Counted from the stretch's first letter, positions 52,119-61,909 are shown. The stretch: DNA of 64,000 nucleotides from Opitutaceae bacterium (GCA_016795545.1 JAEUGX010000045.1:1-64000), one strand, 5' to 3'. The notes: generated by a model not told the origin, from the sequence alone. Made by a program: numbers and translations.

Positions 52119-53156
52119 TCAGCGCGCCTGGGGCGAGCGGGAACGCCGGGGAAGCAGGGTGGTGAGCCGGCGGAGCAGGGGGCCGGCCGCCAGGGCGAAC
52201 AGCAGGAGGGCGCCGGTGAGCAGCCCGGCGATTTCCTCCGCGGCGTTGAGGCGGATGACGGCGGGCAGGGTGGCGAGTCCGCTCTTGAGCACGGCGATGG
52301 CGGCGACGCCGAGCAGGGTGCCGGTGACGCTGCCGCTGCCGCCGAAGATGGAGGTGCCGCCGAGGACGACGGCGGTGATGGCGAACAATTCGTAGCCGGT
52401 GCCGGCGTCGGCCTTGGCCTGGCCGAGCCGCGCGGTGTAGATGATCGCGGCCAGGGCGGCGATCACCCCCGCCAGGATATAGACCAGCGCCACGCGCCGC
52501 TCGACCGGCAGGCCGGCGTAGCGGGCGCCCTCCGGGGCGTAGCCCGCCGCCCGGAACGAGCGGCCAAAGACGCTGCGGTGCACGAGCAGCCACACGCCCA
52601 GCGCCACCGCGGCGAACAGCCACGCCTGGGTCGGCAGCCCCAGCCAGCGTTCCTGGCCGAAGAACAGGAAGCCGGCCGGGAAGTCGGTGTACGTGATCGC
52701 CCCGTGGGTGATCGCCTCCGCCAATCCGCGAAAGAGCGAGTAGGTGCCCAGGGTGACGATCAGCGGGGGCAGCCTCAGTCCGGTGATCAGGCCGGCGTTC
52801 AGGCCGCCGGCCACCGCGCCGATCAGCAGGGTCAGCCCGGCGGCGAACGGCACCGGCAGACCGCCGTCGTGCCAAAGCTTGCCGAAGAGGATGGCGCACA
52901 ATCCCAGGAGCGAACCCACCGACAAGTCGATGCCCGCGGTCAGGATCACCGGGGTCAGCGCCAGCGCCAGCAACCCGATCTCGCAGGAGTGGCGCAAGAT
53001 GTCGAACTGCCGGTCGAGGGTGCCGAACCCGACCACCACGCCCCGGCGGTTGGTGGTGGTGCCGTAGTGGTAGAAGAACACCCACTCGGCCACGAGCACG
53101 AGCAGCAGCAGCGTCTCGTGGCGGAACAACCGCGACTTCCAGGAAGAGGGACTCAT
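52119..53156 (-). CDS. rhaQ: Rhamnose-type ABC transporter permease
   Basis: A 345-residue inner-membrane permease of the RbsC/AraH-like class with about ten helices. Family motifs are 'LTAGIDLSVGSLLGLCAILF', 'LITGLRLPPLIVTLGTYSLF', 'GYAPEGARYAGLPV' and 'VVLGGTSIFGGSGSVTGTLL'. Its ATG overlaps the stop of the previous permease (ATGA), so the two form a heterodimeric channel. Assignment to rhamnose rests on the rhaM gene upstream; AI-2 or another pentose/deoxyhexose is an alternative. Confidence 0.85.
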   Translation of the reverse strand: MSPSSWKSRLFRHETLLLLVLVAEWVFFYHYGTTTNRRGVVVGFGTLDRQFDILRHSCEIGLLALALTPVILTAGIDLSVGSLLGLCAILFGKLWHDGGLPVPFAAGLTLLIGAVAGGLNAGLITGLRLPPLIVTLGTYSLFRGLAEAITHGAITYTDFPAGFLFFGQERWLGLPTQAWLFAAVALGVWLLVHRSVFGRSFRAAGYAPEGARYAGLPVERRVALVYILAGVIAALAAIIYTARLGQAKADAGTGYELFAITAVVLGGTSIFGGSGSVTGTLLGVAAIAVLKSGLATLPAVIRLNAAEEIAGLLTGALLLFALAAGPLLRRLTTLLPRRSRSPQAR

Positions 53157-54082
53157 GGTTGACTCCGGCGGGTGCGCACGCCGTCGGCCACGACGGCCAG
53201 CAGGATGATCGCCCCCTGGAACGCTTTTTCCCAGTAGGCCTCGATGCGCAGGTGGGTGAGGGCGGGGGAAACGCACGCCAGCAGCAGCAGCCCGGCGAAC
53301 GCCCCCCAGAGGTTGCCGCGACCCCCGGAAATCGCCACCCCGCCGACCACCACCGCGGCGATCACCTTGAGCTCGAGGCCCGCTCCGGAGAGGGGTTGGA
53401 CCTGGGGTGACTGGACGATGTTCATGACGGCTGCCAGGCCGGTGAGGGCGCCGAGGAGGACGAAGACGGCGAAGGTCACCTGCCGCGGCGGCACCCCGGC
53501 CAGTCGCGCCGCCTCGGCGTTGGTGCCCACCGCGTACACCTGGCGGCCCGCGGCCAGGTGCCGCAGGCCCAGGCCGAGGACGACAAGCAGGGCCAGCGCC
53601 AAGCCGACCAGCGTCCACTGGCCTCCGGCCTGGCTGAGCCCGAACCACTGCACGCCGTCGGGCAGGTTGACGAACTCCCCCTGCCGCACGAGGTTGAGGC
53701 CCTGCCGCAGGGTCACCATCGTCGCCAGGGTCACCACGATCGACGGCAAACCCAGCCCGGCCACCAGGGCGCCGTTGAGCGAACCCAGCAGCGCGCCCAG
53801 GCCCACGGCGGCCGGCAGCACCGCGGCCAGGGGCCAGCCCCGGGCCGCGAGCAGCCCCGCGCAGACGCTGCACACCGAGAACTGCGAGCCCACGGAGATG
53901 TCGATCTGGCGGCTGATGATGACCAGTGCCATGCCGCAGGCGACGACCAGGGTCGGGGCCTCCCGGGTGAGCAGCGAGAGCAAAGGCTGGGGCTGATAGA
54001 ACCCCGGGGCCAAGACCGCCAGGCCGAGCAGGACCACCAGCAGGGCCGCGAGGACGGACAGCTCCCTAAAGTACCGCTTCAT
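53153..54082 (-). CDS. rhaP: Rhamnose-type ABC transporter permease
   Basis: A 309-residue permease of the same class. Motifs are 'IISRQIDISVGSQFSVCSVC', 'GLGLPSIVVTLATMVTLRQG', 'VGTNAEAARLAGVPPRQV' and 'VVVGGVAISGGRGNLWGAFA'. It overlaps both the ATPase gene (ATGA at 54079-54082) and the second permease (53153-53156), so the three are translationally coupled. Together they form the membrane part of an ABC sugar importer. Confidence 0.86.
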   Translation of the reverse strand: MKRYFRELSVLAALLVVLLGLAVLAPGFYQPQPLLSLLTREAPTLVVACGMALVIISRQIDISVGSQFSVCSVCAGLLAARGWPLAAVLPAAVGLGALLGSLNGALVAGLGLPSIVVTLATMVTLRQGLNLVRQGEFVNLPDGVQWFGLSQAGGQWTLVGLALALLVVLGLGLRHLAAGRQVYAVGTNAEAARLAGVPPRQVTFAVFVLLGALTGLAAVMNIVQSPQVQPLSGAGLELKVIAAVVVGGVAISGGRGNLWGAFAGLLLLACVSPALTHLRIEAYWEKAFQGAIILLAVVADGVRTRRSQP

Positions 54083-55626
54083 TTGCCGCCTCCCTGGCCC
54101 AGGGCCGCCGCCATGACCACCGGGGCCTCGGTGCCGCCGGGCAGGGTGGCGACGAGGGTGCCGCCCCGCATGACCCCGATCCGGCCGCTCATGCCGAGCA
54201 CCTCCGGCAGGTCGCTGGAAATGAGAATCACGGCCAGGCCCTCCTTGGCCAGCTGCCGGATGATTCGGTGGATCTCGCTCTTGGCGCCGACATCGACGCC
54301 CTGGGTCGGCTCGTCGAGGATCAGGACCTTGGGTTGCGTGGCCAGCCACCGGCCCAGCGACACCTTCTGCTGGTTGCCGCCGGAGAGGGTGCCCACGGGG
54401 TGGGAGGGTCCGGCGCACTTGATGCCGAGCCTCTCGATGAATCCCTCCGCCAGGCTGCGCTCGGCGCCGTCCCGCAGCCACCCGCCGGGAAAGAGCCGGC
54501 GGTGCACGGCCAGGGTCAGGTTCTGCTCGATGGGCAGCTCCAGGATGACGCCGTGCCGGCGGCGGTCCTCGGGCACGTACGCGATGCCGCGGGCGATGGC
54601 TTCCCGGGGGGAGCGCAGAGTGACGGCCTGGCCGTTGAGCCGGATCTGCCCGGAATCAGCCGGGGTCAGGCCGAAAAGCAGCCGGGCCAGCTCGGTGCGG
54701 CCGGCCCCGACCAGCCCGGCCAGGCCGAGGATCTCGCCGGCGCGCACCTCCAGGCTGACCTGCCGGACCCCGCTGGCGCGGCAGCCGACGTCTTGGAGAG
54801 CAAGCACCACCTCGCCCGGGACCGATTCCGCCGGCGGGTACAACCGCGCCACCTCGCGGCCCACCATGAGCCGGATGAGATCCGCCTCGCTCAAGGTTTG
54901 GCCGTGCTCCCGGATGGGGCGGGTGCCGACGCTCTCCCCGTCGCGCAGCACGGTGACCCGGTCCGCCAGGGCGAAGATCTCCTCCAGCCGGTGGGAAATG
55001 TAGACGATGCCGACCCCGTGGGCCTGGAGGTCGCGCACGACGGCAAACAGGCTCTCCTGTTCCCGGCGGGTCAGCGAGGCGGTCGGTTCGTCCATGATCA
55101 CGATCTGCGCTCCGGCGCCCACCGCGCAGGCGATCTCGACCAGCTGCTGCTCGGGCATCGACAGCTCGCGGACCTCCGCGGCCGGATCGATCCCGGCGCC
55201 CACCCGGGCGAGCAGGCGGGACGCCAGTTCGCGGCGTTCGCCCCAGCGGATCCTCCGGCAACGGCCGCCTCGCTCCAGCCGCAGCCCGAGGTTTTCGGCC
55301 ACGCTCAGGTCCGGAAAAAGCGCCGGCTGCTGGTAGATGCAGGCGATTCCCAGCTCCTGCGCCAGCACGGGCGTCAGGGCCGGAAGCGTCCGGCCTCCGA
55401 GCGTGATCCGACCGGAGTCCGGGGCGTGCGCCCCCGTCGCCACCTTGATCAGCGTGCTCTTGCCCGCCCCGTTCTCCCCCAGCAGGGCATGGACCTCTCC
55501 CGCCGCCAGCTCGAAGTCCACCCCGCGCAAGGCCCGCACGCCGCCGTAGCTCTTCGTGATGCGCTCCAGCTTCAGCAGCGGAGCCGGGGCGCCGTGTGCG
55601 GGTGTCGGGGCGTCGGATGCGGACAT
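54079..55626 (-). CDS. rhaT: Rhamnose-type ABC transporter ATPase, double nucleotide-binding domain
   Basis: A 515-residue protein with two ABC domains. The first has Walker A 'GENGAGKST' and Walker B 'IVIMDEPTASLT'. The second has a degenerate Walker A 'GLVGAGRTE', signature 'LSGGNQQKVSLGRWL' and 'VLILDEPTQGVD'. That asymmetry is normal for RbsA/RhaT-like sugar ATPases. It energises import through the two permeases downstream. I start at the ATG at 55626; the frame runs 41 codons further but would overlap rhaM. Confidence 0.92.
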   Translation of the reverse strand: MSASDAPTPAHGAPAPLLKLERITKSYGGVRALRGVDFELAAGEVHALLGENGAGKSTLIKVATGAHAPDSGRITLGGRTLPALTPVLAQELGIACIYQQPALFPDLSVAENLGLRLERGGRCRRIRWGERRELASRLLARVGAGIDPAAEVRELSMPEQQLVEIACAVGAGAQIVIMDEPTASLTRREQESLFAVVRDLQAHGVGIVYISHRLEEIFALADRVTVLRDGESVGTRPIREHGQTLSEADLIRLMVGREVARLYPPAESVPGEVVLALQDVGCRASGVRQVSLEVRAGEILGLAGLVGAGRTELARLLFGLTPADSGQIRLNGQAVTLRSPREAIARGIAYVPEDRRRHGVILELPIEQNLTLAVHRRLFPGGWLRDGAERSLAEGFIERLGIKCAGPSHPVGTLSGGNQQKVSLGRWLATQPKVLILDEPTQGVDVGAKSEIHRIIRQLAKEGLAVILISSDLPEVLGMSGRIGVMRGGTLVATLPGGTEAPVVMAAALGQGGGK

Positions 55627-55661
55627 GCGGCCTCGGAGTGCGGAATCCCGGCAACGGGTCT

Positions 55662-55976
55662 TCAATCCAGATTGAAGACTTCTTTCAACCCGTGGGCCAC
55701 GGGGCTGTGGTCTGGGTTGCTCGGCATGATGTCGCCCATGTGCTTCCACCAGCGCTGGCAGACGTCGGTGCGGGCGATCGCATTCCAGCGGTCCTCGTCC
55801 TCGATTTCGGCGTAGGCGAACAGCTGGCGGGTCTCGGGATGCAGGAAGATGGAGTATTTATGGACGCCGTGCTGCTTGAGCACCGCAGCGAGTTCGGCCC
55901 AGATCGGGTGATGCCGCCGGGCGTATTCCTGCTCCTGTCCAGGGTGGACCTGCATGACGAAGGCTTTGCGAATCAT
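55662..55976 (-). CDS. rhaM: L-rhamnose mutarotase
   Basis: A 104-residue dimeric alpha/beta-barrel enzyme interconverting the alpha and beta anomers of L-rhamnose. The catalytic His22 lies in '[20 protein letters not shown]', and '[20 protein letters not shown]' is the conserved C-terminal block with 'MPSNPDHSP'. It is first in the minus-strand operon and identifies the probable sugar of the ABC importer 35 bases downstream. Confidence 0.93.
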   Translation of the reverse strand: MIRKAFVMQVHPGQEQEYARRHHPIWAELAAVLKQHGVHKYSIFLHPETRQLFAYAEIEDEDRWNAIARTDVCQRWWKHMGDIMPSNPDHSPVAHGLKEVFNLD

Positions 55977-56173
55977 GTTGGGGAGGGGGAGTGGCTAGGC
56001 TAGTTCCGGTGGAAATGCACTCCTCTTCTGGCGTGTCCCGCGAGGCTCAAGGCGACGGAGCCGCGCCTTGCTCCGCTGCTGCTGGCGAGCGGGCCCGTTC
56101 CGAGCCGGCGCCGGGCGCACTCGCTTCTTGCCAAGCCGCAAGGCTGGCACGATAAGCGCTTCCCGGTATCCCG

Positions 56174-56989
56174 ATGCCTGCGTCCCTCTCCCGTCCGTCG
56201 ATTCCCTCGGGCCTGAAGCTGCTCAACTGGTTCCTCAGCGGCTGGACCGCGCTGGTGTTCATTTTCCTGTACGTGCCCATCCTGGTGCTGGTGGTGTACT
56301 CGTTCAACTCGTCGCGGCTCAACATCGTCTGGGAGAGCTTTACCTTCGACTGGTACGCCCGGCTGCTGAACGACGGGCCGCTGATCCGCGCTGCCAAGAA
56401 CAGCCTGGTCATCGCGACCGTCACGACCGTGCTGTCCGTCATCCTCGGCACCGGCGGGGCCTGGCTGCTGCACCGCTACCGCTACCGGGCGGCCCGCGGC
56501 ATCCAGACGCTGGTGGCCATCCCGATGGTGATGCCCGAGATCCTGATGGGCATCAGCCTCCTCATCCTCTTCGCCACGGCCGGCATGAATCTCGGTTTCA
56601 CGACGGTGATCATCGGTCACGTCACCTTCTGCTTCCCGTTCGTGCTGGTCGCCGTGCAGGCCCGGCTCCAGGGGCTGGACCCGGCGCTCGAGGAGGCGGC
56701 GCTCGATCTCGGTGCCACGCCGCTGCAGGCCTTCTGGCGGGTCATCGTGCCGTGCCTCCAGCCGGCGATCGTGGCGGGCGCGCTGATGGCGTTTACGCTG
56801 TCGATGGACGAGCTGATCGTGACCTTCTTCACCCGCAGCGCCGCGGCCACGACCCTGCCGATCCAGGTCTACGGGCTCGCGCGCGTGGGCCTCAACCCGA
56901 TGCTGAACGCGCTGTCGGCGATCTTCATCGTGGCGACCGTGGCGTTCGTGCTTTTCTCCGACTACCTCCAGAAGCTCGGCCGCCGCTGA
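56174..56989 (+). CDS. potC: Spermidine/putrescine ABC transporter permease PotC
   Basis: A 271-residue inner-membrane permease with six helices. The EAA loop is 'LEEAALDLGATPLQAFWRVI' before 'VPCLQPAIVAGALMAFTLSM', and 'DELIVTFFTRSAAATTLPIQ' is characteristic of PotC. It is first in a four-gene plus-strand operon whose order (potC-potD-potB-potA) differs from the usual potABCD. It is divergent from rhaM across a 197-base gap with no site I can name. Confidence 0.92.
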   Translation: MPASLSRPSIPSGLKLLNWFLSGWTALVFIFLYVPILVLVVYSFNSSRLNIVWESFTFDWYARLLNDGPLIRAAKNSLVIATVTTVLSVILGTGGAWLLHRYRYRAARGIQTLVAIPMVMPEILMGISLLILFATAGMNLGFTTVIIGHVTFCFPFVLVAVQARLQGLDPALEEAALDLGATPLQAFWRVIVPCLQPAIVAGALMAFTLSMDELIVTFFTRSAAATTLPIQVYGLARVGLNPMLNALSAIFIVATVAFVLFSDYLQKLGRR

Positions 56990-57006
56990 TCCCCCTTTTC
57001 CACACC

Positions 57007-58029
57007 ATGAAAAAACTGCATTCCCTCCTTCTCTCGCTGGCGACGCTGGTCGCGCTGCCGGCTGTGCATGCGGCCGGCGAAGTGAACCTGTTCGGCTGGT
57101 CCGAATACGTCCCGCAGGAAGTGCTCGACGGTTTCACCAAGGAAACCGGCATCAAGGTCAACTTCGAGACCTACGCCTCGAACGAGGAGCTGCTGTCCAA
57201 GCTGGTGGCCGGGGCGGGCGCCTACGACATCGTGCAGCCGTCCGACTACACCGCCGAGGTCATGATCCGGCGCAAGATGCTGGCGCCGCTCGACCGCCAG
57301 AAGCTGACGAACCTGAAGAACATCGGGCCGCAGTACCGCGGGATGGTGCACGACCCGGAGGACAAGTACACGGTGCCGTACATGACGGGCACGGTGGGCA
57401 TCGTCGTGAACACCGCGGTGGTGAAGGACCCGATCAAGGGGTACCGGGACGTTTTCCAGCCCAAGCACCGGGACCGGCTGGTGGTGCTCAACGACAACCG
57501 CGAGATCGTGACCTGGGCGTTCTACGCGCTCGGCCTGCCCGCCAACGAGGTGACGGCCGCGAACCTCGCCAAGGCCCGGCCGGTGGTCGCGTCGTGGATC
57601 AAGCTGGTCAAGGTGTTCGACTCCGACAGCCCGAAGACGGCGCTCCTGAACGGCGACGTCGACATCGGCATCGTATGGAGCGGCGAGGCCGCCATCCTCT
57701 GGAACGAGGACAAGAAATTCCAGTACGTGCTGCCCGCGGAGGGCGCGCACCAGTTTGTCGACGTGCTGGCGATCCCGACCACGGCCAAGCACAAGGACGA
57801 GGCGCACCAGCTGATCAACTACATCCTGCGTCCCGAGGTCGCCAAGCTGGTCTCGGACAAGTTTCCCTACACCAACCCCAATCTCGCGGCGCGCCGGCTG
57901 CTCTCGCCCGAGCAGCTCGCCAACCCCGCCAGCTATCCCCAGGCCGGCAATCTCCAGCCGTTCCGCGACATCGGCAAGGCCGCGGCGGATATCGACCAGC
58001 TGGTGACCGACCTCAAGAGCGCCAACTGA
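57007..58029 (+). CDS. potD: Polyamine-binding periplasmic protein PotD
   Basis: A 340-residue substrate-binding protein with a signal peptide. '[20 protein letters not shown]' is the PotD/PotF opening, followed by '[20 protein letters not shown]' and '[18 protein letters not shown]', which carry ligand-contacting Trp, Asp and Glu. It captures spermidine or putrescine for the PotBC channel. The start is 17 bases after potC. Exact polyamine preference is not readable. Confidence 0.92.
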   Translation: MKKLHSLLLSLATLVALPAVHAAGEVNLFGWSEYVPQEVLDGFTKETGIKVNFETYASNEELLSKLVAGAGAYDIVQPSDYTAEVMIRRKMLAPLDRQKLTNLKNIGPQYRGMVHDPEDKYTVPYMTGTVGIVVNTAVVKDPIKGYRDVFQPKHRDRLVVLNDNREIVTWAFYALGLPANEVTAANLAKARPVVASWIKLVKVFDSDSPKTALLNGDVDIGIVWSGEAAILWNEDKKFQYVLPAEGAHQFVDVLAIPTTAKHKDEAHQLINYILRPEVAKLVSDKFPYTNPNLAARRLLSPEQLANPASYPQAGNLQPFRDIGKAAADIDQLVTDLKSAN

Positions 58030-58088
58030 TGCGCGCGCCCGGGTCCAAGACGAGGGCTGGCGCCGCCGCCCGGGCGGCGGCCTGACCG

Positions 58089-58970
58089 ATGCACGCTCCC
58101 GCCGACCCCGCCCCCCTGCCGGGCGACCGCCGGCATCCCGGCTGGATCGCCTGGGCGCTGCTCGCGCCCATGGTGTTCTGGCTGGCGGCCTTCGTCGTCG
58201 TGCCGGCCGCGATCCTGCTCGTGTACAGCTTCTGCGAGCGCGACGAGGTCGGGGGCGTGGTGTTCCGCTTCACGCTGGAGAACTACCAGCGGGTGTTCGA
58301 TCCGGTCTACCTGCGGATCTTCGCCCGGTCGATCGGCTACGCGGCGCTGACGACCGCCATCTGCGTGGTCGTCGGCTACCCCGTGGCCTACACCATCGCC
58401 CGCGCGAGCGAGGTGTGGCGGCACCGGCTGCTGCTGCTCGTGATGGTCCCGTTCTGGACCAGTTTCCTGATCCGGACCTACGCGTGGATCACGATCCTGA
58501 AGCAGGAGGGGCTGCTCAACGGCTTCCTCCAGGCGATGCACGCCGGCGGCGGGCCGTTCAACCTGCTCTACACGCCGGCCGCGGTGGTCATCGGCCTGGT
58601 TTACGCCTACCTGCCCTTCATGATCCTGCCGATCTACGGCAGCGCGGAGAAGCTGGACAACTCGCTGATCGAGGCCGCCTACGATCTCGGCGCCGGCCCG
58701 GTCCGGGCGTTCTCGGCGGTGATCGTGCCGCTGACCATGCCCGGCATCGCGGCCGGCACCCTGCTGGTGTTCGTGCCGGCCATCGGCATGTTCGCGATCA
58801 CCGACTTGATGGGCGGGGCGAAGGTGCCCATGATCGGCAACGTGATCCAGAACCAATTCCTTCAGGCCCGCAACTGGCCCTTCGGGGCCGCGCTGGGGGT
58901 CGTGTTCATGCTGATGTTCGTCGTGACCTACGGACTGCTGCAACGCCGCGGCGCGCGGCTCGCCGGATGA
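58089..58970 (+). CDS. potB: Spermidine/putrescine ABC transporter permease PotB
   Basis: A 293-residue permease with six helices. The EAA loop is '[20 protein letters not shown]' with '[20 protein letters not shown]', and '[20 protein letters not shown]' with '[20 protein letters not shown]' matches PotB. The ATGA at its 3' end overlaps the potA start, so the two are translationally coupled. Confidence 0.92.
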   Translation: MHAPADPAPLPGDRRHPGWIAWALLAPMVFWLAAFVVVPAAILLVYSFCERDEVGGVVFRFTLENYQRVFDPVYLRIFARSIGYAALTTAICVVVGYPVAYTIARASEVWRHRLLLLVMVPFWTSFLIRTYAWITILKQEGLLNGFLQAMHAGGGPFNLLYTPAAVVIGLVYAYLPFMILPIYGSAEKLDNSLIEAAYDLGAGPVRAFSAVIVPLTMPGIAAGTLLVFVPAIGMFAITDLMGGAKVPMIGNVIQNQFLQARNWPFGAALGVVFMLMFVVTYGLLQRRGARLAG

Positions 58971-60061
58971 GCAGCGCGGCTCCGGCCATGATCGAGATCC
59001 GCGGGGTCACGAAGCGCTTCGGCAGCTTCACCGCCGTGGACAACCTCAGCCTGAGCGTCCGGGCGGGGGAGTTCCTGACGCTGCTGGGGCCGTCCGGCTG
59101 CGGGAAGACGACCCTGCTGCGGCTGCTGGCGGGCTTCGAGATGCCCGACGAGGGCGTGATCCTGCTCGACGGGCAGGACGTCTCCCACCTGCCGCCCTAC
59201 CGCCGGAGCGTGAACCAGGTCTTCCAGAGCTACGCGCTTTTTCCCCACCTGTCGGTGCGGGACAACGTCGGGTTCGGGCTGCGCATGCAGAACGTGCCGG
59301 CGCCGGAGGCGGCCGCGCGCGTCGCGGAGGCGCTGGAGATGGTCTCGCTGCGGGAGCAGGCCGACCGGCTGCCGCACCAGCTCTCGGGGGGGCAGCGCCA
59401 GCGCGTCGCCCTGGCCCGCGCGATCGTCTGCCGGCCGAAGGTGCTGCTGCTGGACGAACCGCTGTCGGCCCTCGACGCCAAGCTGCGCCACAACATGCAG
59501 CTCGAGCTCAAACATCTCCAGCGGCGGCTCGGGCTGACCTTCGTGTTCGTCACGCACGACCAGGAGGAGGCCCTGACCATGTCGGACCGGATCGCCATCA
59601 TCCATCGCGGCCGCATCGAGCAGCTCGGGGCGGCGGGCGAGATCTACCACCGGCCGCGGACGCCGTTCGCCGCCGACTTCATCGGCCAGGCCAACCTGCT
59701 CCAGGTCGCGGTCGTGGGCCGGAACGGCACCACCGCCCGGGTGCGGGTCGGCGGGGGCCTGGAGCTGACGGTGGCCTCCGCCGAGCTGCCGGCCGGCGCC
59801 CGCACCGCGCTCGTGTCGATCCGCCCGGAAAAGATCTGCATCTCGAAGCAGCGGCTCGACACGGAGAACCTTTTCGAGGCGACGATCGAGGAGGAGATCT
59901 TCCAGGGCGCCACCGACCAGCTGCGGCTGGTCACGACCCAGGGCACCCGCCTGCACGCGCTCGTGGCCAACGAGAGCGCCATGCAGGAGGCCTTCCACGA
60001 GGGCGACCGCGTCTACTGCGGGCTGCACCTCGACGACCTGGTGATCGTGCAGGCCGAGTAG
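58967..60061 (+). CDS. potA: Spermidine/putrescine ABC transporter ATPase PotA
   Basis: A 364-residue ABC ATPase. Walker A is 'GPSGCGKTT' (41-49), the signature '[15 protein letters not shown]', Walker B '[12 protein letters not shown]' and the H-loop '[15 protein letters not shown]'. A C-terminal TOBE domain (about 290-360) is typical of PotA. It starts four bases before the end of potB. A GC-rich hairpin follows its stop. Confidence 0.94.
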   Translation: MSSAAPAMIEIRGVTKRFGSFTAVDNLSLSVRAGEFLTLLGPSGCGKTTLLRLLAGFEMPDEGVILLDGQDVSHLPPYRRSVNQVFQSYALFPHLSVRDNVGFGLRMQNVPAPEAAARVAEALEMVSLREQADRLPHQLSGGQRQRVALARAIVCRPKVLLLDEPLSALDAKLRHNMQLELKHLQRRLGLTFVFVTHDQEEALTMSDRIAIIHRGRIEQLGAAGEIYHRPRTPFAADFIGQANLLQVAVVGRNGTTARVRVGGGLELTVASAELPAGARTALVSIRPEKICISKQRLDTENLFEATIEEEIFQGATDQLRLVTTQGTRLHALVANESAMQEAFHEGDRVYCGLHLDDLVIVQAE

Positions 60062-60092
60062 GCGCGCGGGCCGCCGCGCCCGGGCCGCGCGC
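60062..60092 (+). terminator. GC hairpin after potA, without T-tract
   Basis: A perfect 8-bp stem GCGCGCGG/CCGCGCGC with a 15-base loop directly follows the potA stop. It lacks a T-run, so termination strength is doubtful. Confidence 0.4.
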
Positions 60093-60137
60093 AACCCGCC
60101 CTTGTCCTCCGGCCCGGGATGTGCACCTTGGCGGCAG

Positions 60138-61145
60138 GTGATCACCGCGGTCCATTTCCGGAACTTCAAGGTGCTCCGCTCGGCCGCGGTGCGCCTGGAG
60201 CCGTTCAACCTGCTGATCGGGCCCAACGGCAGCGGCAAGACCAGCCTGATCCAGGCCATGCTCCGGCTGCGGACGCTGGCGGCGCTGCCGGTGACGCATG
60301 CGCACGAGCTGGAGGGGCAGCGGCCGGAGGGCCCGCGCATCGAGTTCGCGTTCGGCGCGCCCTTCCGCGAGGTCCGGGTGATCCTCGGCTGCAACACGGA
60401 CGAGCTGGTCTGCAACCAGCTCGTCGTCGACCACCCTCCCGGCGCGGACGGCGAGCGCCAGTGGACGGAGCTGCGCGACTGGCTGCGCAGCATCCGCGCC
60501 TACCTTTTCGACCACTACGCGATGGCGGTGCCCGCGAAGCGCGCGGACGGCGCGGAGCTGGCGTCGAACGCCGGCAACCTGGCCGCCGTGCTGGCGGCGC
60601 GGCGCGCGGCGGAGCCGGCGGCGATGGCGCTGCTGGAGGACGAGTTCCGGCGCGTGATGCCGGAATTCTCCGCCCTGGTCCTGCGCGACGCGCCGGACGA
60701 CCGCGTGGAGCTGGCCGCGCGCCTGGCCGGCGGCGACGAGGTGGTGGCGGCGGACAGCCTGTCGCAGGGCACGCTCTATTTCCTGGCGATCCTGGCCCTG
60801 GCCTACGCGCCGCGGCCGCCGGGGGTCGTCTGCCTGGAGGAGGCCGACCGCGGCGTGCACCCGCGGATGCTGCGCGAGGTGCGGGACGCGCTGTACCGGT
60901 TGAGCTACCCGCGGGACGCGGGGCTGGACCGCGCGCCGGTGCAGGTCGTGACCACGACGCATTCTCCCTACCTGCTGGACCTGTTCCGGGACCACCCGGA
61001 GGAGATCGTGCTCGCGGACAAGCAGGGGCAGGCGGCGACCTTCAAGCGGCTGACGGACCGGGAGGACCTGCGGGAGCTGATGCAGGAGGCCAATCTCGGC
61101 GACCTCTGGTACAGCGGCATCCTGGGGGGAGTGCCGGGCCAATGA
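60138..61145 (+). CDS. AAA-type (OLD/RecF-like) ATPase of a two-gene module
   Basis: A 335-residue AAA_15/AAA_21-type ATPase of the SMC/RecF/OLD lineage. It opens 'VITAVHFRNFKVLRSAAVRL', then Walker A 'GPNGSGKTS' (28-36). The ABC-like signature is 'DSLSQGTLYFLAILALAYAP', Walker B is 'VVCLEEADRGVHPRMLREV', and the switch His lies in 'VVTTTHSPYLLDLFRDHPEE'. It has no long coiled-coil arm, so it is a compact single-domain ATPase. I use the GTG at 60138 because the conserved fold starts there; a TTG at 60102 is possible. Its TGA overlaps the next ATG, coupling it to a TOPRIM-like partner, the layout of OLD/PARIS-type anti-phage pairs. Confidence 0.85.
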   Translation: MITAVHFRNFKVLRSAAVRLEPFNLLIGPNGSGKTSLIQAMLRLRTLAALPVTHAHELEGQRPEGPRIEFAFGAPFREVRVILGCNTDELVCNQLVVDHPPGADGERQWTELRDWLRSIRAYLFDHYAMAVPAKRADGAELASNAGNLAAVLAARRAAEPAAMALLEDEFRRVMPEFSALVLRDAPDDRVELAARLAGGDEVVAADSLSQGTLYFLAILALAYAPRPPGVVCLEEADRGVHPRMLREVRDALYRLSYPRDAGLDRAPVQVVTTTHSPYLLDLFRDHPEEIVLADKQGQAATFKRLTDREDLRELMQEANLGDLWYSGILGGVPGQ

Positions 61146-61828
61146 GCGGCGCGCCCGTGGCCCCCCGGCTGAGGATCGCCCTGCTCAGCGAGTCGCCGGC
61201 CGACGAGGCGGCGCTGCGGGTGCTGGTCGAGTTCGTGCTCGGGGAGCCGTTCACGGCGGTGCCGCCGTCGCTGCGGGCGCGCGGCTGGCCCTCCGTCGAG
61301 CAGGTGCTGCCGTCGGTCATCCGTCATCTGCATTTCAACACCGCGGCCGACGGGCTGGTGGTCGTGGTGGATTCCGACGACTCGCCCGTGCACCAGCCGG
61401 AACACGAGGCCCCCGGTTACCACCACCCGTACTGCCGCGTGTGCCGGCTGCGGGCCGTGTTTCGCCGGGCCACGAAGAACCTGCCGCCGAGCCACGGCCG
61501 CAGCCGCGTGCTGCGGGCGGTCGGGCTCTGCGTGCCGGCGCTCGAGGCCTGGCTGCTGTGCGGACGTGACACGTCCGTGACGGAGGCCGCGTGGACCGAG
61601 GGGCAGGCGGCCGGCCGCCCGCCGTACACCCGGCGCGAGCTCAAGTGGCGGGTGTACGGCACCGAGCGGCCGTCGCTCCCGCACGAGGTCAAGCGCGCGG
61701 TCCAGGAGGTGTCGCGCCACCGGGGCGACGTGCGCCGGCTCGAGAACGACTTTCCCCAGGGTTTCGGTGTGCTCGCGCGCGACCTCCGCGGCTGGCGCGA
61801 ACCCGCCGCCGCCGCGCCGGACCGCTGA
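61142..61828 (+). CDS. TOPRIM-like (DUF4276-type) partner of the AAA ATPase
   Basis: A 228-residue protein. Its first half shows a TOPRIM-like pattern: Glu17 in 'RIALLSESPADEAALRVLVE' and an acidic DxDD in 'GLVVVVDSDDSPVHQP' (Asp77, Asp79, Asp80). Later 'CVPALEAWLLCGRD' matches a block I associate with DUF4276-like proteins. An unusual 'HHPYCRVCRLRAVF' offers His and Cys ligands for a metal. A basic C-terminal part follows. It is coupled by an ATGA overlap to the ATPase and may be the nuclease or effector subunit. Family assignment is by eye and should be treated as tentative. Confidence 0.6.
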   Translation: MSGAPVAPRLRIALLSESPADEAALRVLVEFVLGEPFTAVPPSLRARGWPSVEQVLPSVIRHLHFNTAADGLVVVVDSDDSPVHQPEHEAPGYHHPYCRVCRLRAVFRRATKNLPPSHGRSRVLRAVGLCVPALEAWLLCGRDTSVTEAAWTEGQAAGRPPYTRRELKWRVYGTERPSLPHEVKRAVQEVSRHRGDVRRLENDFPQGFGVLARDLRGWREPAAAAPDR

Positions 61829-61909
61829 CGGCCCGGCGCCGGCGCGGGGGCGGCCCGAGCGAAGGGGCTTGCCCGGGGCGGAAAGGGCCGCACAGTTTTG
61901 CCGACCCGA

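Noticed and set aside
55977..56173. Missing rhamnose-binding protein gene in the rhaM-potC gap
   Set aside because: The gap is under 200 bases with no signal peptide or sugar-binding motif in any frame.
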